From CAYPGJ01 sp964638515 (GTDB lineage Bacteria; Planctomycetota; Phycisphaerae; Phycisphaerales; UBA1924): a DNA stretch of 43,987 nt. Below are positions 8,336 to 16,037 of this stretch, piece by piece. The stretch lies in the NCBI GenBank assembly GCA_964638515.1, contig CAZWZL010000025.1, positions 1 through 43,987 on the forward strand, given 5' to 3'. A program made the position numbers and the translations under genes. Position 1 is the stretch's first letter. Every line of letters begins with the position of its first letter. Below the pieces are notes generated by a model. The model ran no database searches. It was not told the origin of the DNA and worked only from the letters and a program-made list of their open reading frames with translations.

Positions 8336-8859
8336 CCCCGCGCCGCGTCGCCTCGCCTCCCGTGCCCAAGCCCACCGATCTTGACCGCGCGATGATGCGG
8401 CGCGCGTTGCGCCTCGCGCGCCGCGCCGCGGCGCTCGGCGAGGCCCCCATCGCGGCCGTGATTTACGAGACCGACACCGGGCGTCTTCTCGCGGCAGCCC
8501 ACAACACCCGCGAAACGCTCCGCGACCCGCTCGGCCACGCCGAGCTCCTGGCCATCCGCGAAGCCGCCGCCGCCGTGCAGGACTGGCGGCTGAATCACTG
8601 CACGCTCGTCGTCACGCTCGAGCCCTGTCCGATGTGCGCCGGCGCCATCGTGAACGCGCGCCTGGGCCGGCTTGTCTACGGCGCGCCGGATCCCAAGGCG
8701 GGCGCCGTGCACTCTCTGTTTCAGCTCTGCGACGATCCCCGACTCAACCACCGCATCGATGCGATCCCCGGCCTGATGGCCAAGTCCTCCGCCAAGCTGC
8801 TCAAAGACTTTTTTCAGGCCCGCCGCGCGGCGAAGAAGCGGTCCAAGCCCTCGGCCTGA
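8332..8859 (+). CDS. tadA: tRNA-specific adenosine deaminase TadA, 175 aa
   Basis: A zinc-dependent deaminase that converts A34 to inosine in tRNA-Arg, needed to read CGN codons. The deaminase signature is complete: HAE at residues 69-71 (zinc ligand His69, proton shuttle Glu71) and PCPMC at 98-102 (ligands Cys99 and Cys102). The length is usual for the family (about 150-175), with a short basic tail at the C-terminus. The start ATG lies inside the tatC stop (ATGA), so translation is probably coupled to tatC. Guanine or cytosine deaminases share the fold, but the LGHAE and EPCPMCAGAI context points to TadA. Confidence 0.92.
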   Translation: MTPRRVASPPVPKPTDLDRAMMRRALRLARRAAALGEAPIAAVIYETDTGRLLAAAHNTRETLRDPLGHAELLAIREAAAAVQDWRLNHCTLVVTLEPCPMCAGAIVNARLGRLVYGAPDPKAGAVHSLFQLCDDPRLNHRIDAIPGLMAKSSAKLLKDFFQARRAAKKRSKPSA

Positions 8860-8862
8860 CGC

Positions 8863-10098
8863 TCAGCGCAGTCCCTCTCGCCGACGCGCCCGCCCGGCTC
8901 GTTCCCGATCCACGCGCTCGTGTTGCGACCAGTAGTGCTCGAACGACGCCGCGATCGAATGCTCCCGCATTCCCTCGTGCGCATCGCGGCCCATCACCGA
9001 CCGTCGTTGCTCATCGCGCGCGAGGCTCACGATCCGTTCCGCCCACGCGCTCTCATTCCTCCCGCGCAGCACGAATCCGGTGCGTCCCTCCGACACCACT
9101 TCCTTCGGCCCGCCCTCGTCCGACACCAGCACGGGCAGCCCGGACGACTGCGCTTCCATCACCACCTGTCCCAGCGTGTCCGTCAGGGAGGGGAACACGA
9201 ACAAGTCCGACGACGCGTAAATCGCCGAAAGCTCCGCCCCGTGTCGGAATCCCAGGAATCGCGCAGGCGCCGCGCACCCCGCCAGCTCGGCCTGCATCTG
9301 TGTTCGATACGGCCCGTCGCCCACCACCACGAGCTCGAGCCCGCCTTCGACTCCGCCGGCCTGCGCGCTCACGCGCTTCCACACCCGCGCGAGCATGGGG
9401 AGGTTCTTCTCGATGCTCACCCGCCCGACGTACAACGCCTTCACCGCGCCACGCGTGATGCTCGCCCCATCCACACACCTCGCGCGATCCCACACGCCAT
9501 CGTCCGCGTGGCGAGTGTGGAACGCGTCCGTGTCGATCCCGGCGCGCAGCGGAACGATCCGCTCCCCTCGTACGCCCAGACCCGTCAGTGACGACGCGTA
9601 TTCCTCCGAGCGCGTGAACAGGCACGAGAACGGCTTGTAGAAACGCCGCATGAACCACGACGTGGCCGCGGTGTACGACGGGTCGCCGAACAGGTGATCG
9701 ATGTACGCCGGGAAATCCGTGTGGTACACCCCCACGAGGGGCGCGCCGAGCAGCCGCGCGGCCACGCGCCCGACGCAGCCCACCGGCCCCGGTGTCGAGA
9801 CGTGCACCACGCTGGGCCGGAGCGCGATCGTGTCCCGCAGCAGCCGAAGCGCAGGCGGAGCCGCCCATTCCAACTCCCCGTATCCCGGCATCGCGCCCGC
9901 CAGCAGCGGCGCGTAATTCCGAATGTTGCCCCGCGAGGGAGTTTCAAACCGTGTGCTGGTCAGCACGGTGAGATCCCGTCCAGTCGCGTCGGCCCGCGCA
10001 GCCACGTTCCGAATGAACCGCGAAACGCCGTTGACATCGCCCAGCGTGTCGGTGAAGAGCGCCACGCGCGTCGATATCGAGCCGTCCCGTCCTACCAT
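8863..10098 (-). CDS. Family 4 glycosyltransferase (GT-B fold), 411 aa
   Basis: A cytoplasmic or peripheral-membrane glycosyltransferase. The N-terminal Rossmann half begins VALFTDTLGDVNGVSRFI, where the Gly-rich turn recalls MgtA/PimB-type alpha-mannosyltransferases. The C-terminal nucleotide-sugar half has ALYVGRVSIEKNL, VVVGDGPYR and the acceptor/donor segment FPSLTDTLGQVVMEAQSSGLPVL. The start at 10096-10098 places the Rossmann beta strand near residue 10; anything longer would overlap the divergent AhpD-like gene. The intergenic space to that gene is only 45 bases, so the promoters must overlap. The sugar and acceptor cannot be told from sequence; lipid or glycan mannosylation is a guess. 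It converges on tadA with a three-base gap. Confidence 0.88.
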   Translation of the reverse strand: MVGRDGSISTRVALFTDTLGDVNGVSRFIRNVAARADATGRDLTVLTSTRFETPSRGNIRNYAPLLAGAMPGYGELEWAAPPALRLLRDTIALRPSVVHVSTPGPVGCVGRVAARLLGAPLVGVYHTDFPAYIDHLFGDPSYTAATSWFMRRFYKPFSCLFTRSEEYASSLTGLGVRGERIVPLRAGIDTDAFHTRHADDGVWDRARCVDGASITRGAVKALYVGRVSIEKNLPMLARVWKRVSAQAGGVEGGLELVVVGDGPYRTQMQAELAGCAAPARFLGFRHGAELSAIYASSDLFVFPSLTDTLGQVVMEAQSSGLPVLVSDEGGPKEVVSEGRTGFVLRGRNESAWAERIVSLARDEQRRSVMGRDAHEGMREHSIAASFEHYWSQHERVDRERAGRARRREGLR

Positions 10099-10143
10099 GC
10101 CGCACAACGTACACGCCCGCACACCTTTTCTCGGAGTCACCCC

Positions 10144-10674
10144 ATGCCCCGATTCGCCCCGGTCGATCCCGCCAACGCCCCTGCTCCCGTCAAGGCCATT
10201 TTCGATGGCCCCTTGAAGGGCAAACACTTCAACATCTTCAAGTCCATGGCCAACGCTCCCGCAGCGCTCAACTTCTACCTCCAGGGCTCCGGCGCGCTCT
10301 CCCAGGGCCTGCTCACCCCGGCCCAGCGTGAGGCTGTCGCGCTGGCCGTCGGGCAGGCCAGCGGCTGCGACTACTGCGTCGCCGCCCACACCGCCATCGG
10401 CAAGGGCGCCGGAATGTCCGAGGCCGACACCATCTCAGCCCGAGGCGGCAAATCCTCTGATCCTCAGACCGCCGCCCTCGTTCGCTTCGCCCTCGCCCTG
10501 CAGGAGAAGAAGGGCTGGATCTCTGACGACGATTTCAAGGCCCTCACCGGGGCAGGGCTCACGCAGGGTCACGCCGTGGAAACCGTCGCCGTCGTTGCGC
10601 TCAACCTGTTCACCAACTACTTCAACCACGCCAACCAGACCGTCGTCGACTTCCCGTCCCCGCCCAAGCTCTGA
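10144..10674 (+). CDS. Carboxymuconolactone decarboxylase / AhpD-like protein, 176 aa
   Basis: An all-helical AhpD-fold protein. The signature is the segment EAVALAVGQASGCDYCVAAHT near residues 62-82, with a CxxC redox pair and a downstream His as in alkylhydroperoxidase AhpD. Members with CxxC usually act as thiol peroxidase partners; true carboxymuconolactone decarboxylases lack it. The start at 10144 is preceded by GGAGTCAC. The second half (residues 100-176) is the typical helical repeat. The substrate is unknown. It is transcribed divergently from the glycosyltransferase across a 45-base gap. Confidence 0.88.
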   Translation: MPRFAPVDPANAPAPVKAIFDGPLKGKHFNIFKSMANAPAALNFYLQGSGALSQGLLTPAQREAVALAVGQASGCDYCVAAHTAIGKGAGMSEADTISARGGKSSDPQTAALVRFALALQEKKGWISDDDFKALTGAGLTQGHAVETVAVVALNLFTNYFNHANQTVVDFPSPPKL

Positions 10675-10761
10675 GAACGCCCCTATCCCGCCGGATCCGT
10701 CCTCGGAGCGGGCCCGCTGACCGCTCCTTTCGCGCGCGCCCGCGATCTTTACAATTCCCCC

Positions 10762-11316
10762 ATGGCCCAGCCCCATGTCGCCATCTATCCCGGCTCGTTC
10801 GACCCCGTCACGTTCGGCCACCTCGATGTCATCCGTCGTGGCCGCCGTCTCTTCGACCGCCTCATCGTCGCCGTCGGACGCAATCCCTCCAAGCCCACGC
10901 TGTTCTCCGTCGACGAGCGCGTCGCCCTAACCAAATCCCTCATAAGTGACATCACGCGCGAAGAGCCCGACCACGCGCCCGTTGAGATCCGCGCCTTCCA
11001 GGGCCTCACCGTCGATTTCGCCCACGACGCCGGCGCCTCCGTCATCCTCCGAGGCATCCGAAATCTCTCCGACCTCCAATACGAAATCCAGCAGGCCGTC
11101 ACCAACCGCGAAGTCGCCGGGCTCGAAACGGCCTTCGTCGTAGCCGGCCAGTCCTTCGCCTACACATCCTCCTCGCTCATCAAACAGATCGCGGCCATGG
11201 GCGACGACCTCTCCGTCCTCGCCTCCATGTGCCCTCCGCTCGTCATCGAAGAACTGCGCGCGAAGAAGGCGGAGAATCACCCCGTTCTGAAGAAGCTCTC
11301 CGATTCGCCGCAATAG
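10762..11316 (+). CDS. coaD: Phosphopantetheine adenylyltransferase CoaD, 184 aa
   Basis: CoaD catalyses the penultimate step of coenzyme A synthesis, ATP plus 4'-phosphopantetheine to dephospho-CoA. The nucleotidyltransferase motif YPGSFDPVTFGH occupies residues 9-20 (Thr17, His20 in TxGH). ILRGIRNLSDLQYE is the family-specific segment near residues 95-108. The ISSTxxR-like motif appears as YTSSSLIKQ, with Lys where Arg is usual; Lys should keep the positive charge. The family is usually about 160 residues; the extra 20 form a short C-terminal tail. A TTTACAATT stretch just upstream could be a -10 region, though no good -35 goes with it. Confidence 0.95.
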   Translation: MAQPHVAIYPGSFDPVTFGHLDVIRRGRRLFDRLIVAVGRNPSKPTLFSVDERVALTKSLISDITREEPDHAPVEIRAFQGLTVDFAHDAGASVILRGIRNLSDLQYEIQQAVTNREVAGLETAFVVAGQSFAYTSSSLIKQIAAMGDDLSVLASMCPPLVIEELRAKKAENHPVLKKLSDSPQ

Positions 11317-11361
11317 CGAGGTCGTTTCGCAAGGCGCGTGCTCCCGGAATGCCCGGGCCTT

Positions 11362-11967
11362 TCACGCGGACGGCCGCCGCCGGCTTCTCAGTACGCCGCC
11401 CGGCAGGCACAGGATCATCACCGAGCTCGGCGCCGGGATGACTTCTGCGTGCAGCCTGACATCATCGAAGTTCGTTTGTGCGCCGTCGGAACGAAACCGG
11501 ATCTCCAGCGCCCCGCCCAGGTCCGGATGCATGGCGCCCGTCTCGATTACGACCGATCGGAGCATGAACTGGCCCTCACCAGGCACGATGGCGTTCTGCT
11601 CGAAGGCGACCACGTTGCCCGCCGCGCAAAGCTCGATGCGGGATCCCGCGAAGAAGTTGTCAAACCGGTTGCCGATGAGCATGGAGAGCGTGTAGCGCGT
11701 GAAGAACTCGAGCGTCGCGCCAAGAACCTGCGACGCAAATCCGCTTGCGTCATTGGACCATGCGACGCTCTCTCCCTCCGGCGCGACGCCGCCCACGCCG
11801 AAATGAGGCACGTCACACAACGGTTCATGTGCAGATTCCTCGCACGCCCTGGCCGGCGCGCCCGTGCTCAATCTCACCCGGTCTGATGCGGGCCCATGCC
11901 GCCCACAACACGCTCCCACGATGCTGCAGGTGCGAGGACCTCCCAAACAACGGTACTCCAATGCCAA
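11362..11967 (-). CDS. N-terminally truncated PEP-CTERM-type protein (possible pseudogene)
   Basis: The C-terminal end reads NFDDVRLHAEVIPAPSSVMIL followed by a short tail with SRRR: a carbohydrate-binding-module-like last strand and a PEP-CTERM-like sorting tail. Such proteins must have a signal peptide, but none is visible. The open frame begins at a TTG at 11965-11967, without a ribosome site, and its first 60 residues are Cys/Arg-rich and look non-coding. I searched the other minus frames up to the divergent gene at 12047 and found no hydrophobic leader. The likeliest reading is the remnant of a longer surface protein whose 5' part was lost. An internal start is also possible, but the product could not be exported. 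Confidence 0.4.
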   Translation of the reverse strand: MALEYRCLGGPRTCSIVGACCGRHGPASDRVRLSTGAPARACEESAHEPLCDVPHFGVGGVAPEGESVAWSNDASGFASQVLGATLEFFTRYTLSMLIGNRFDNFFAGSRIELCAAGNVVAFEQNAIVPGEGQFMLRSVVIETGAMHPDLGGALEIRFRSDGAQTNFDDVRLHAEVIPAPSSVMILCLPGGVLRSRRRPSA

Positions 11968-12046
11968 AGGCAGGTTTTTTGCGACTCGGCCCGACCCATC
12001 GTGCGTCCAATTCTGCGCGCCGCCTCATCCTCTACCATCCTCCCCC

Positions 12047-12739
12047 ATGGACCTCCGAATCATCTCCCTCGGCGCCCTCGCAGCGCACCCGCTTTGGAAC
12101 GAGCGTGCGCCCGTTCGCTCTCCTCACGCCACCACCTCGCTCATCATCACCGGCGGAGAAGGCGCCCCCTCACGCATCCTCGTCGATCCCTCGCTACCCC
12201 CGCAGATCCTCCTCCCGAGGCTCAAGGAACGGGCCAACCTCGAGCCCTCCGCCATCACGCACGTCTTTCTCACCTCATTCAGGCCGGATCTCCGGCGAGG
12301 CATCGAAGCCTTCGAAAACGCCGAGTGGCTCATCTCCGAAACCGAGCGAGAGTCCGTCGGCATCCCGCTCGCCAACTCGCTCCGTGACGCGGCCCAGCTC
12401 GGCGATGATGAACTCCGCGTCGCGCTCGAGCGCGACGTCGCCATCCTCCAACGCTGCAAGCCCGCGCCCGATCGACCCGCGCCCCACGTTTCGCTCTTCC
12501 CACTCCCGGGCGTGACGCCCGGCCTCACCGGGCTCCTCCTCGAGGAGCCCCGCCACACCACATTGATCTGCGGCGACGCCATCCCCACCATCGAGCATCT
12601 CGAGCAGGGCAAGGTGTTGCAGAACGCGGTCAGCGTCGAGCAGGCCCGATCGTCTTTCGCGGAGGCCGTGGAAATCGCCGACTTGCTGGTCCTGGGGCGC
12701 GACAACATCGCGCTCAACCCGACACGCCGACCGTTCTGA
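12047..12739 (+). CDS. Metallo-beta-lactamase-fold protein lacking metal ligands, 230 aa
   Basis: The overall layout is that of an MBL-fold hydrolase: a strand rich in hydroxyl residues, ILVDPS, ITHVFLTSFRPDL (where the family has LTHxHxDH), PLPGVTPGLTGLLLE (family PGHTPGH) and LICGDA. The metal ligands are largely gone: the HxHxDH positions are Ser77, Arg79, Asp81 and Leu82, and the next His is Val. The scaffold residues around them are kept, so the protein seems to be maintained without metal chemistry. It may bind a ligand or act as a structural or regulatory paralogue. The ATG at 12047 is the only one placing the first strand at the N-terminus. It has no operon partner. Confidence 0.72.
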   Translation: MDLRIISLGALAAHPLWNERAPVRSPHATTSLIITGGEGAPSRILVDPSLPPQILLPRLKERANLEPSAITHVFLTSFRPDLRRGIEAFENAEWLISETERESVGIPLANSLRDAAQLGDDELRVALERDVAILQRCKPAPDRPAPHVSLFPLPGVTPGLTGLLLEEPRHTTLICGDAIPTIEHLEQGKVLQNAVSVEQARSSFAEAVEIADLLVLGRDNIALNPTRRPF

Positions 12740-12770
12740 ATGTCGTGTCTGCCCGAACCCGGCGCGGCCG

Positions 12771-13193
12771 TTAGATCCCGCCGCCCCGACCCGAAAACGT
12801 CTTGGCCAGCGCCAGCTTGGCTCGAGCGCGATCTCGATCGCGACGCACGCGCTCGGCGTCGCTCGAGTCCTTCGGCGTGCGCGCCTGGGCCTCCGCAAGC
12901 TCGGCCTGAGCCTCGCTCTCGCTCAACGTCTCCGCAGGAATCGCTCGGCTCGCGAGCACCGTCAGCCGGTTTCCCGCCATCTGCACGAACCCGTCATCCA
13001 CGAGATACGACCGGCTCCCGCCCTTCACGAACGTCAGCTTCAGCTCCCCAAGCCCCAGCCGCCCCACGATCGGCGCCCGGCCCGGAAGGAAGCCCATCTG
13101 CCCGTCGTGCATCGGCGTGACCGCGGAGACGCACTCCTCGTCCAAAACCCTCGCCTCCGGCGTGATCAATCGACAATGAAACGCGTTCGCCAC
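12771..13193 (-). CDS. atpC: ATP synthase F1 subunit epsilon AtpC, 140 aa, standing alone
   Basis: The epsilon subunit links the F1 rotor to the c ring and restrains ATP hydrolysis. The N-terminal beta sandwich is clear: FHCRLITPEARVLDEECVSAVTP, then GQMGFLPGRAPIVGRLGLGELKL. A helical C-terminal region starts near residue 90 and is rich in Glu/Ala/Arg. I chose the GTG at 13191-13193 because GGAGG lies nine bases upstream on the minus strand and the first residues then match the family; the longer ATG version adds an Arg-rich, non-family stretch. The length is normal. atpC normally follows atpD, but here no other F-type ATPase gene is next to it, so the operon is split or rearranged. Confidence 0.92.
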   Translation of the reverse strand: MANAFHCRLITPEARVLDEECVSAVTPMHDGQMGFLPGRAPIVGRLGLGELKLTFVKGGSRSYLVDDGFVQMAGNRLTVLASRAIPAETLSESEAQAELAEAQARTPKDSSDAERVRRDRDRARAKLALAKTFSGRGGGI

Positions 13194-13343
13194 GGTCCTT
13201 TTCCTCCAAACAGGGCGAGCAGTGTAGCGAGCCCACACTGTCATCGCCGTGCGTCGAGCTGGCCACGCGGTATCCAAACCTTACCCCGTCGGAGTCGGGC
13301 CCATGCTCGGTGTGAAATGCCGCCAGAGCGAAGGCCTGGGGCA

Positions 13344-13400
13344 TTGGTGAAAGATGTAATATAAACACTTGTCTATCTAATAGAAAGGCGTAATATGCAA
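13344..13400 (+). promoter_or_regulatory. AT-rich promoter/operator of the ribbon-helix-helix gene
   Basis: This is an AT-rich patch in a very GC-rich window. It holds a perfect dyad TCTAT-CTA-ATAGA (13372-13384) and two GTAATAT copies (13356-13362 and 13390-13396). TTGTCT (13369-13374) and TAATAT (13391-13396), 16 bases apart, fit a sigma-70 promoter, with the dyad between them. The layout suggests repression or autoregulation by the encoded DNA-binding protein; that part is inference. Confidence 0.55.
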
Positions 13401-13419
13401 TTCCTAAAGGAGATCAGTC

Positions 13420-13836
13420 ATGATGTGCATGGTGGATACGGGAATCGGCGATCTGGACGCGGTGTTGGCCAAAGTCCGCGAGGAGCTCAAAGCCCGGGGC
13501 ATCGACTTCGAATCCGCCTGCCGCGAAGGGGACGGGCCCAAGGTAAAGGTCGTGTGCGTGGCCCCGGACTTGAAATGCGCGGTCGAGGAGGTCTCCAAGA
13601 CCGCCAGAGATCAGGTCGTCATGGTGCGCGTCGATGAGGAAACACTCGCGCGCCTGGATGCCTGGGTGGAGACGGGCGCCGTCAGGAGCCGAAGCGAAGC
13701 CGCGGCCGTGTTCATCCGGGAAGGCATGAACGTCCGCGCGTCGGAACTCGAGCAGCTGCGGGACGCGATCCGGGGCGTCGAGGTTGCCAAAAAGCGGCTG
13801 CGCGAGAAAGCCCGTGAAGTGTTCGGGGGCGGCTGA
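13420..13836 (+). CDS. Ribbon-helix-helix DNA-binding protein, 138 aa
   Basis: A small regulator. The segment DQVVMVRVDEETLARLDAWV followed by RSRSEAAAVFIREGM (about residues 64-104) is a ribbon-helix-helix (CopG/Arc-like) fold: a beta strand with alternating residues for DNA contact, then two helices. The first 60 residues are a conserved-looking, partly charged domain (ARGIDFESAC and KVKVVCVAPDL) that I do not recognise, and the last 30 form a basic helix. AAGGAG precedes the ATG at 13420-13422 at ideal spacing. The gene has an AT-rich upstream region with a dyad, the kind of site such dimers bind, so autoregulation is plausible. No toxin gene is adjacent, so I do not call it an antitoxin. 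It converges on the oxidoreductase gene. Confidence 0.78.
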   Translation: MMCMVDTGIGDLDAVLAKVREELKARGIDFESACREGDGPKVKVVCVAPDLKCAVEEVSKTARDQVVMVRVDEETLARLDAWVETGAVRSRSEAAAVFIREGMNVRASELEQLRDAIRGVEVAKKRLREKAREVFGGG

Positions 13837-13846
13837 ACCGAGCGCC

Positions 13847-14887
13847 TCAACGCCCCGCGCGAGCCGCATCGATGATCCGCTGCGCCGTGCGCACGTTCGC
13901 GAAGCCGTCCGCCGCGTCGATCGGCGGACGCTCGCCCCGACGCACGGCGTTCACGAAATCCTCGAGCTCGGCGCGCAACGGCTCCGCGTCATCCACGGTG
14001 AGCGGCTCGATGTCCACCAGCTCGGCGTAGTTAAGCGACGAGAGGTCCTCGCCGTCGCGCAAACGAGCGCGGACATCCGCGAGCTGCGCTGCGTTCGCGG
14101 TCTTCCGAACCAGCACGCCGGACTTCGCGGCGTAGTCGATCGAAACATACGCGTCCTCAGCCACGATGCGCATCTTGCGCTCCGTCTTGAACGCGAGCCG
14201 CGACGCCGTGATGTTCGCCACCGCGGGCCCCTGCGGCGTCAGGAACTGGAGCCTCGCATTGCACACGTCATCGTGCTCGGTGAGCAGCGACACCGACGAG
14301 GCGCGAATCTCGTCCGGCTCTCTGCCACCCATGAGCATGAGCACCACGTCGAGGTCATGGATCATCATGTCGAGCACCACGGAGACGTCCACCGAGCGGA
14401 ACGTCATCGGTGACACGCGATGGATCTCGATGAACCGCGGCGCGATCGCCGGCCCCGCTTGCCTCGACAACGCCCGCACCGCCGGGTTGTACCGCTCGAT
14501 ATGGCCGACCATGAGCGTGGCCTTGTGCTGTTCCGCGAGGCGCTTGATCTCCTGCGCGTCCGCGAGCGTGTTCGCCAGCGGCTTCTCGATGAGGCACGCC
14601 ACGCCCGCCTCCAGCAGCGGTCGGGCCGTGGAGAGATGGTGCGTCGTGGGCACGGCGATGGTCACGGCGTCAAGCCCGCCAAGCGACGGCGCCGCCGCGA
14701 GCAGCTCCTGCACCGTGGCGAACGCGGCGCACCCCCGTTCCTTCGCCACGCCGTCACGCCGCTCCGCGGATTGGTCCACCACCGCCACCAGCGAGCATCC
14801 GGGGAGTTGGGTGTAGACGCGCGCGTGGTGCCGGCCCATGCGGCCGACGCCGACAGCGGCGCAGCGAAGAGTGGGGGGATTGGACAT
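13847..14887 (-). CDS. Gfo/Idh/MocA-family oxidoreductase, 346 aa
   Basis: An NAD(P)-dependent dehydrogenase of the glucose-fructose oxidoreductase family. The Rossmann motif AVGVGRMGRHHARVY is at residues 10-24. EKPLANTLADA near residue 100 carries the conserved catalytic Lys-Pro, and a later DMMIHDLDVVLMLMG holds the His-Asp pair used by the family. The C-terminal half is the substrate-binding alpha/beta sheet. The substrate, typically a sugar, inositol or nucleotide sugar, cannot be told. I chose the ATG at 14885-14887 because it places the nucleotide fold at residue 10; longer versions add a basic tail. It is the last gene of a minus-strand string, 34 bases after the zinc-ribbon membrane protein gene. 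Confidence 0.9.
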   Translation of the reverse strand: MSNPPTLRCAAVGVGRMGRHHARVYTQLPGCSLVAVVDQSAERRDGVAKERGCAAFATVQELLAAAPSLGGLDAVTIAVPTTHHLSTARPLLEAGVACLIEKPLANTLADAQEIKRLAEQHKATLMVGHIERYNPAVRALSRQAGPAIAPRFIEIHRVSPMTFRSVDVSVVLDMMIHDLDVVLMLMGGREPDEIRASSVSLLTEHDDVCNARLQFLTPQGPAVANITASRLAFKTERKMRIVAEDAYVSIDYAAKSGVLVRKTANAAQLADVRARLRDGEDLSSLNYAELVDIEPLTVDDAEPLRAELEDFVNAVRRGERPPIDAADGFANVRTAQRIIDAARAGR

Positions 14888-14921
14888 GGGCACGAGGGTA
14901 GCCGAGCCGGCGCACGCGCGT

Positions 14922-16013
14922 CTATCGACGCCCACGCGCGTTGGGCGGGGGCGGATTCGGCCGCGTCCCGATGTAGTGATGCAGGCTCGGCGTCTCTGCA
15001 TCGACCGCGACCGCCCGCTTGCGCTGCTCGTCCAGCGCTTCCATTCGGGCCTTCTCCGCGAGCCGACGCGCTCGCCCGTCCGCGGCCCGGGAATGGCCCA
15101 CGGCCAGCGTGCACAACCGCAGCAGGATCACGTTTGAGAACAGAAACACGATCAGAGACGCCAAGAGCCCGAGCCAGAACAGCCACTCGAATGCTCGCAG
15201 GATCCCGCCGCCGAGCACCATCGGCACAACCCGGGCCAACGCGATCCACGCGACGCACACACACATGCCCCACACCGCGTTTCGAAGGCGCATCCCCAGC
15301 GCGGCGTCCGCGGTGAAGTCCGCCACCCGCGCGAGCAGCATGGCCGTCGGCGCGAAGCCGGCCAGCCCGATCGCGCACAGCGCGATGCCGATCCACTGCA
15401 ACAACCCGCCACTCCCCGTCGGATTGGCCGCGGCATCGATCACCAGGAGCGTGGCCGAAAGCACCCACAGCGACTGAGAAAGAACCGCGATCCAACGAAG
15501 CGAGAGCCTCGGCAACGCCTCCTCGCGCGCCAGGGTCTCGCGCTGCGACTCGTGCGGCGGCGGGACCGACGCCAGCCACAAGCCACCGGACCAAAGCGCG
15601 GCGGCAATGATGTACGAATACAGCGGCGCGTCCGGAACGTTCGCCAGAGATTGCGGCCGAAACGCGCTGAAAGCCGCGGCGCCGATCGGGTACACCACGC
15701 CGACCGACGTGCACGCAAACCCGAGCTGCACCAGCCGAATGAACCCGACGGGCATCTCGCTCAGCACGGGAGGCGCGGCGTTGGGCCGACGACGACCGGC
15801 GCCGCACTCGGGGCACGGCGCATCCGTCGCAATCCCCCCGAGGTCATACCCGCACTCGTGACATGTCACGCCGCCCGGCATCGTGGCGTACAACGGAGCC
15901 GGGGCCGGCCCCGGGGATGACGGGGGTCGATACGTTGAGTCATCCACCCCCTCGACCTCGTAGGGGCTCGGCTCGCGCGGCGCTCGCGGACGTCTTTCTC
16001 GATCGGCTGGCAT
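14922..16013 (-). CDS. Zinc-ribbon multi-pass membrane protein, 363 aa
   Basis: The N-terminal 50 residues are Pro/Arg-rich. A double-CxxC zinc ribbon, CHECGYDLGG and CPECG (about residues 51-73), follows, the style often seen at the head of planctomycete membrane proteins. About six hydrophobic segments lie between residues 90 and 310. The C-terminal 50 residues are charged and Pro-rich, and probably cytoplasmic. The ribbon probably binds zinc structurally; no enzyme domain is visible and I do not recognise a function. It starts 24 bases after the purQ stop and is followed by the oxidoreductase gene, so it is probably co-transcribed with the purine genes. Two other zinc-ribbon membrane proteins lie at 22.5-24.1 kb. 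Confidence 0.8.
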   Translation of the reverse strand: MPADRERRPRAPREPSPYEVEGVDDSTYRPPSSPGPAPAPLYATMPGGVTCHECGYDLGGIATDAPCPECGAGRRRPNAAPPVLSEMPVGFIRLVQLGFACTSVGVVYPIGAAAFSAFRPQSLANVPDAPLYSYIIAAALWSGGLWLASVPPPHESQRETLAREEALPRLSLRWIAVLSQSLWVLSATLLVIDAAANPTGSGGLLQWIGIALCAIGLAGFAPTAMLLARVADFTADAALGMRLRNAVWGMCVCVAWIALARVVPMVLGGGILRAFEWLFWLGLLASLIVFLFSNVILLRLCTLAVGHSRAADGRARRLAEKARMEALDEQRKRAVAVDAETPSLHHYIGTRPNPPPPNARGRR

Positions 16014-16037
16014 GACCGGAATCCCTCCGGCGTCCCG

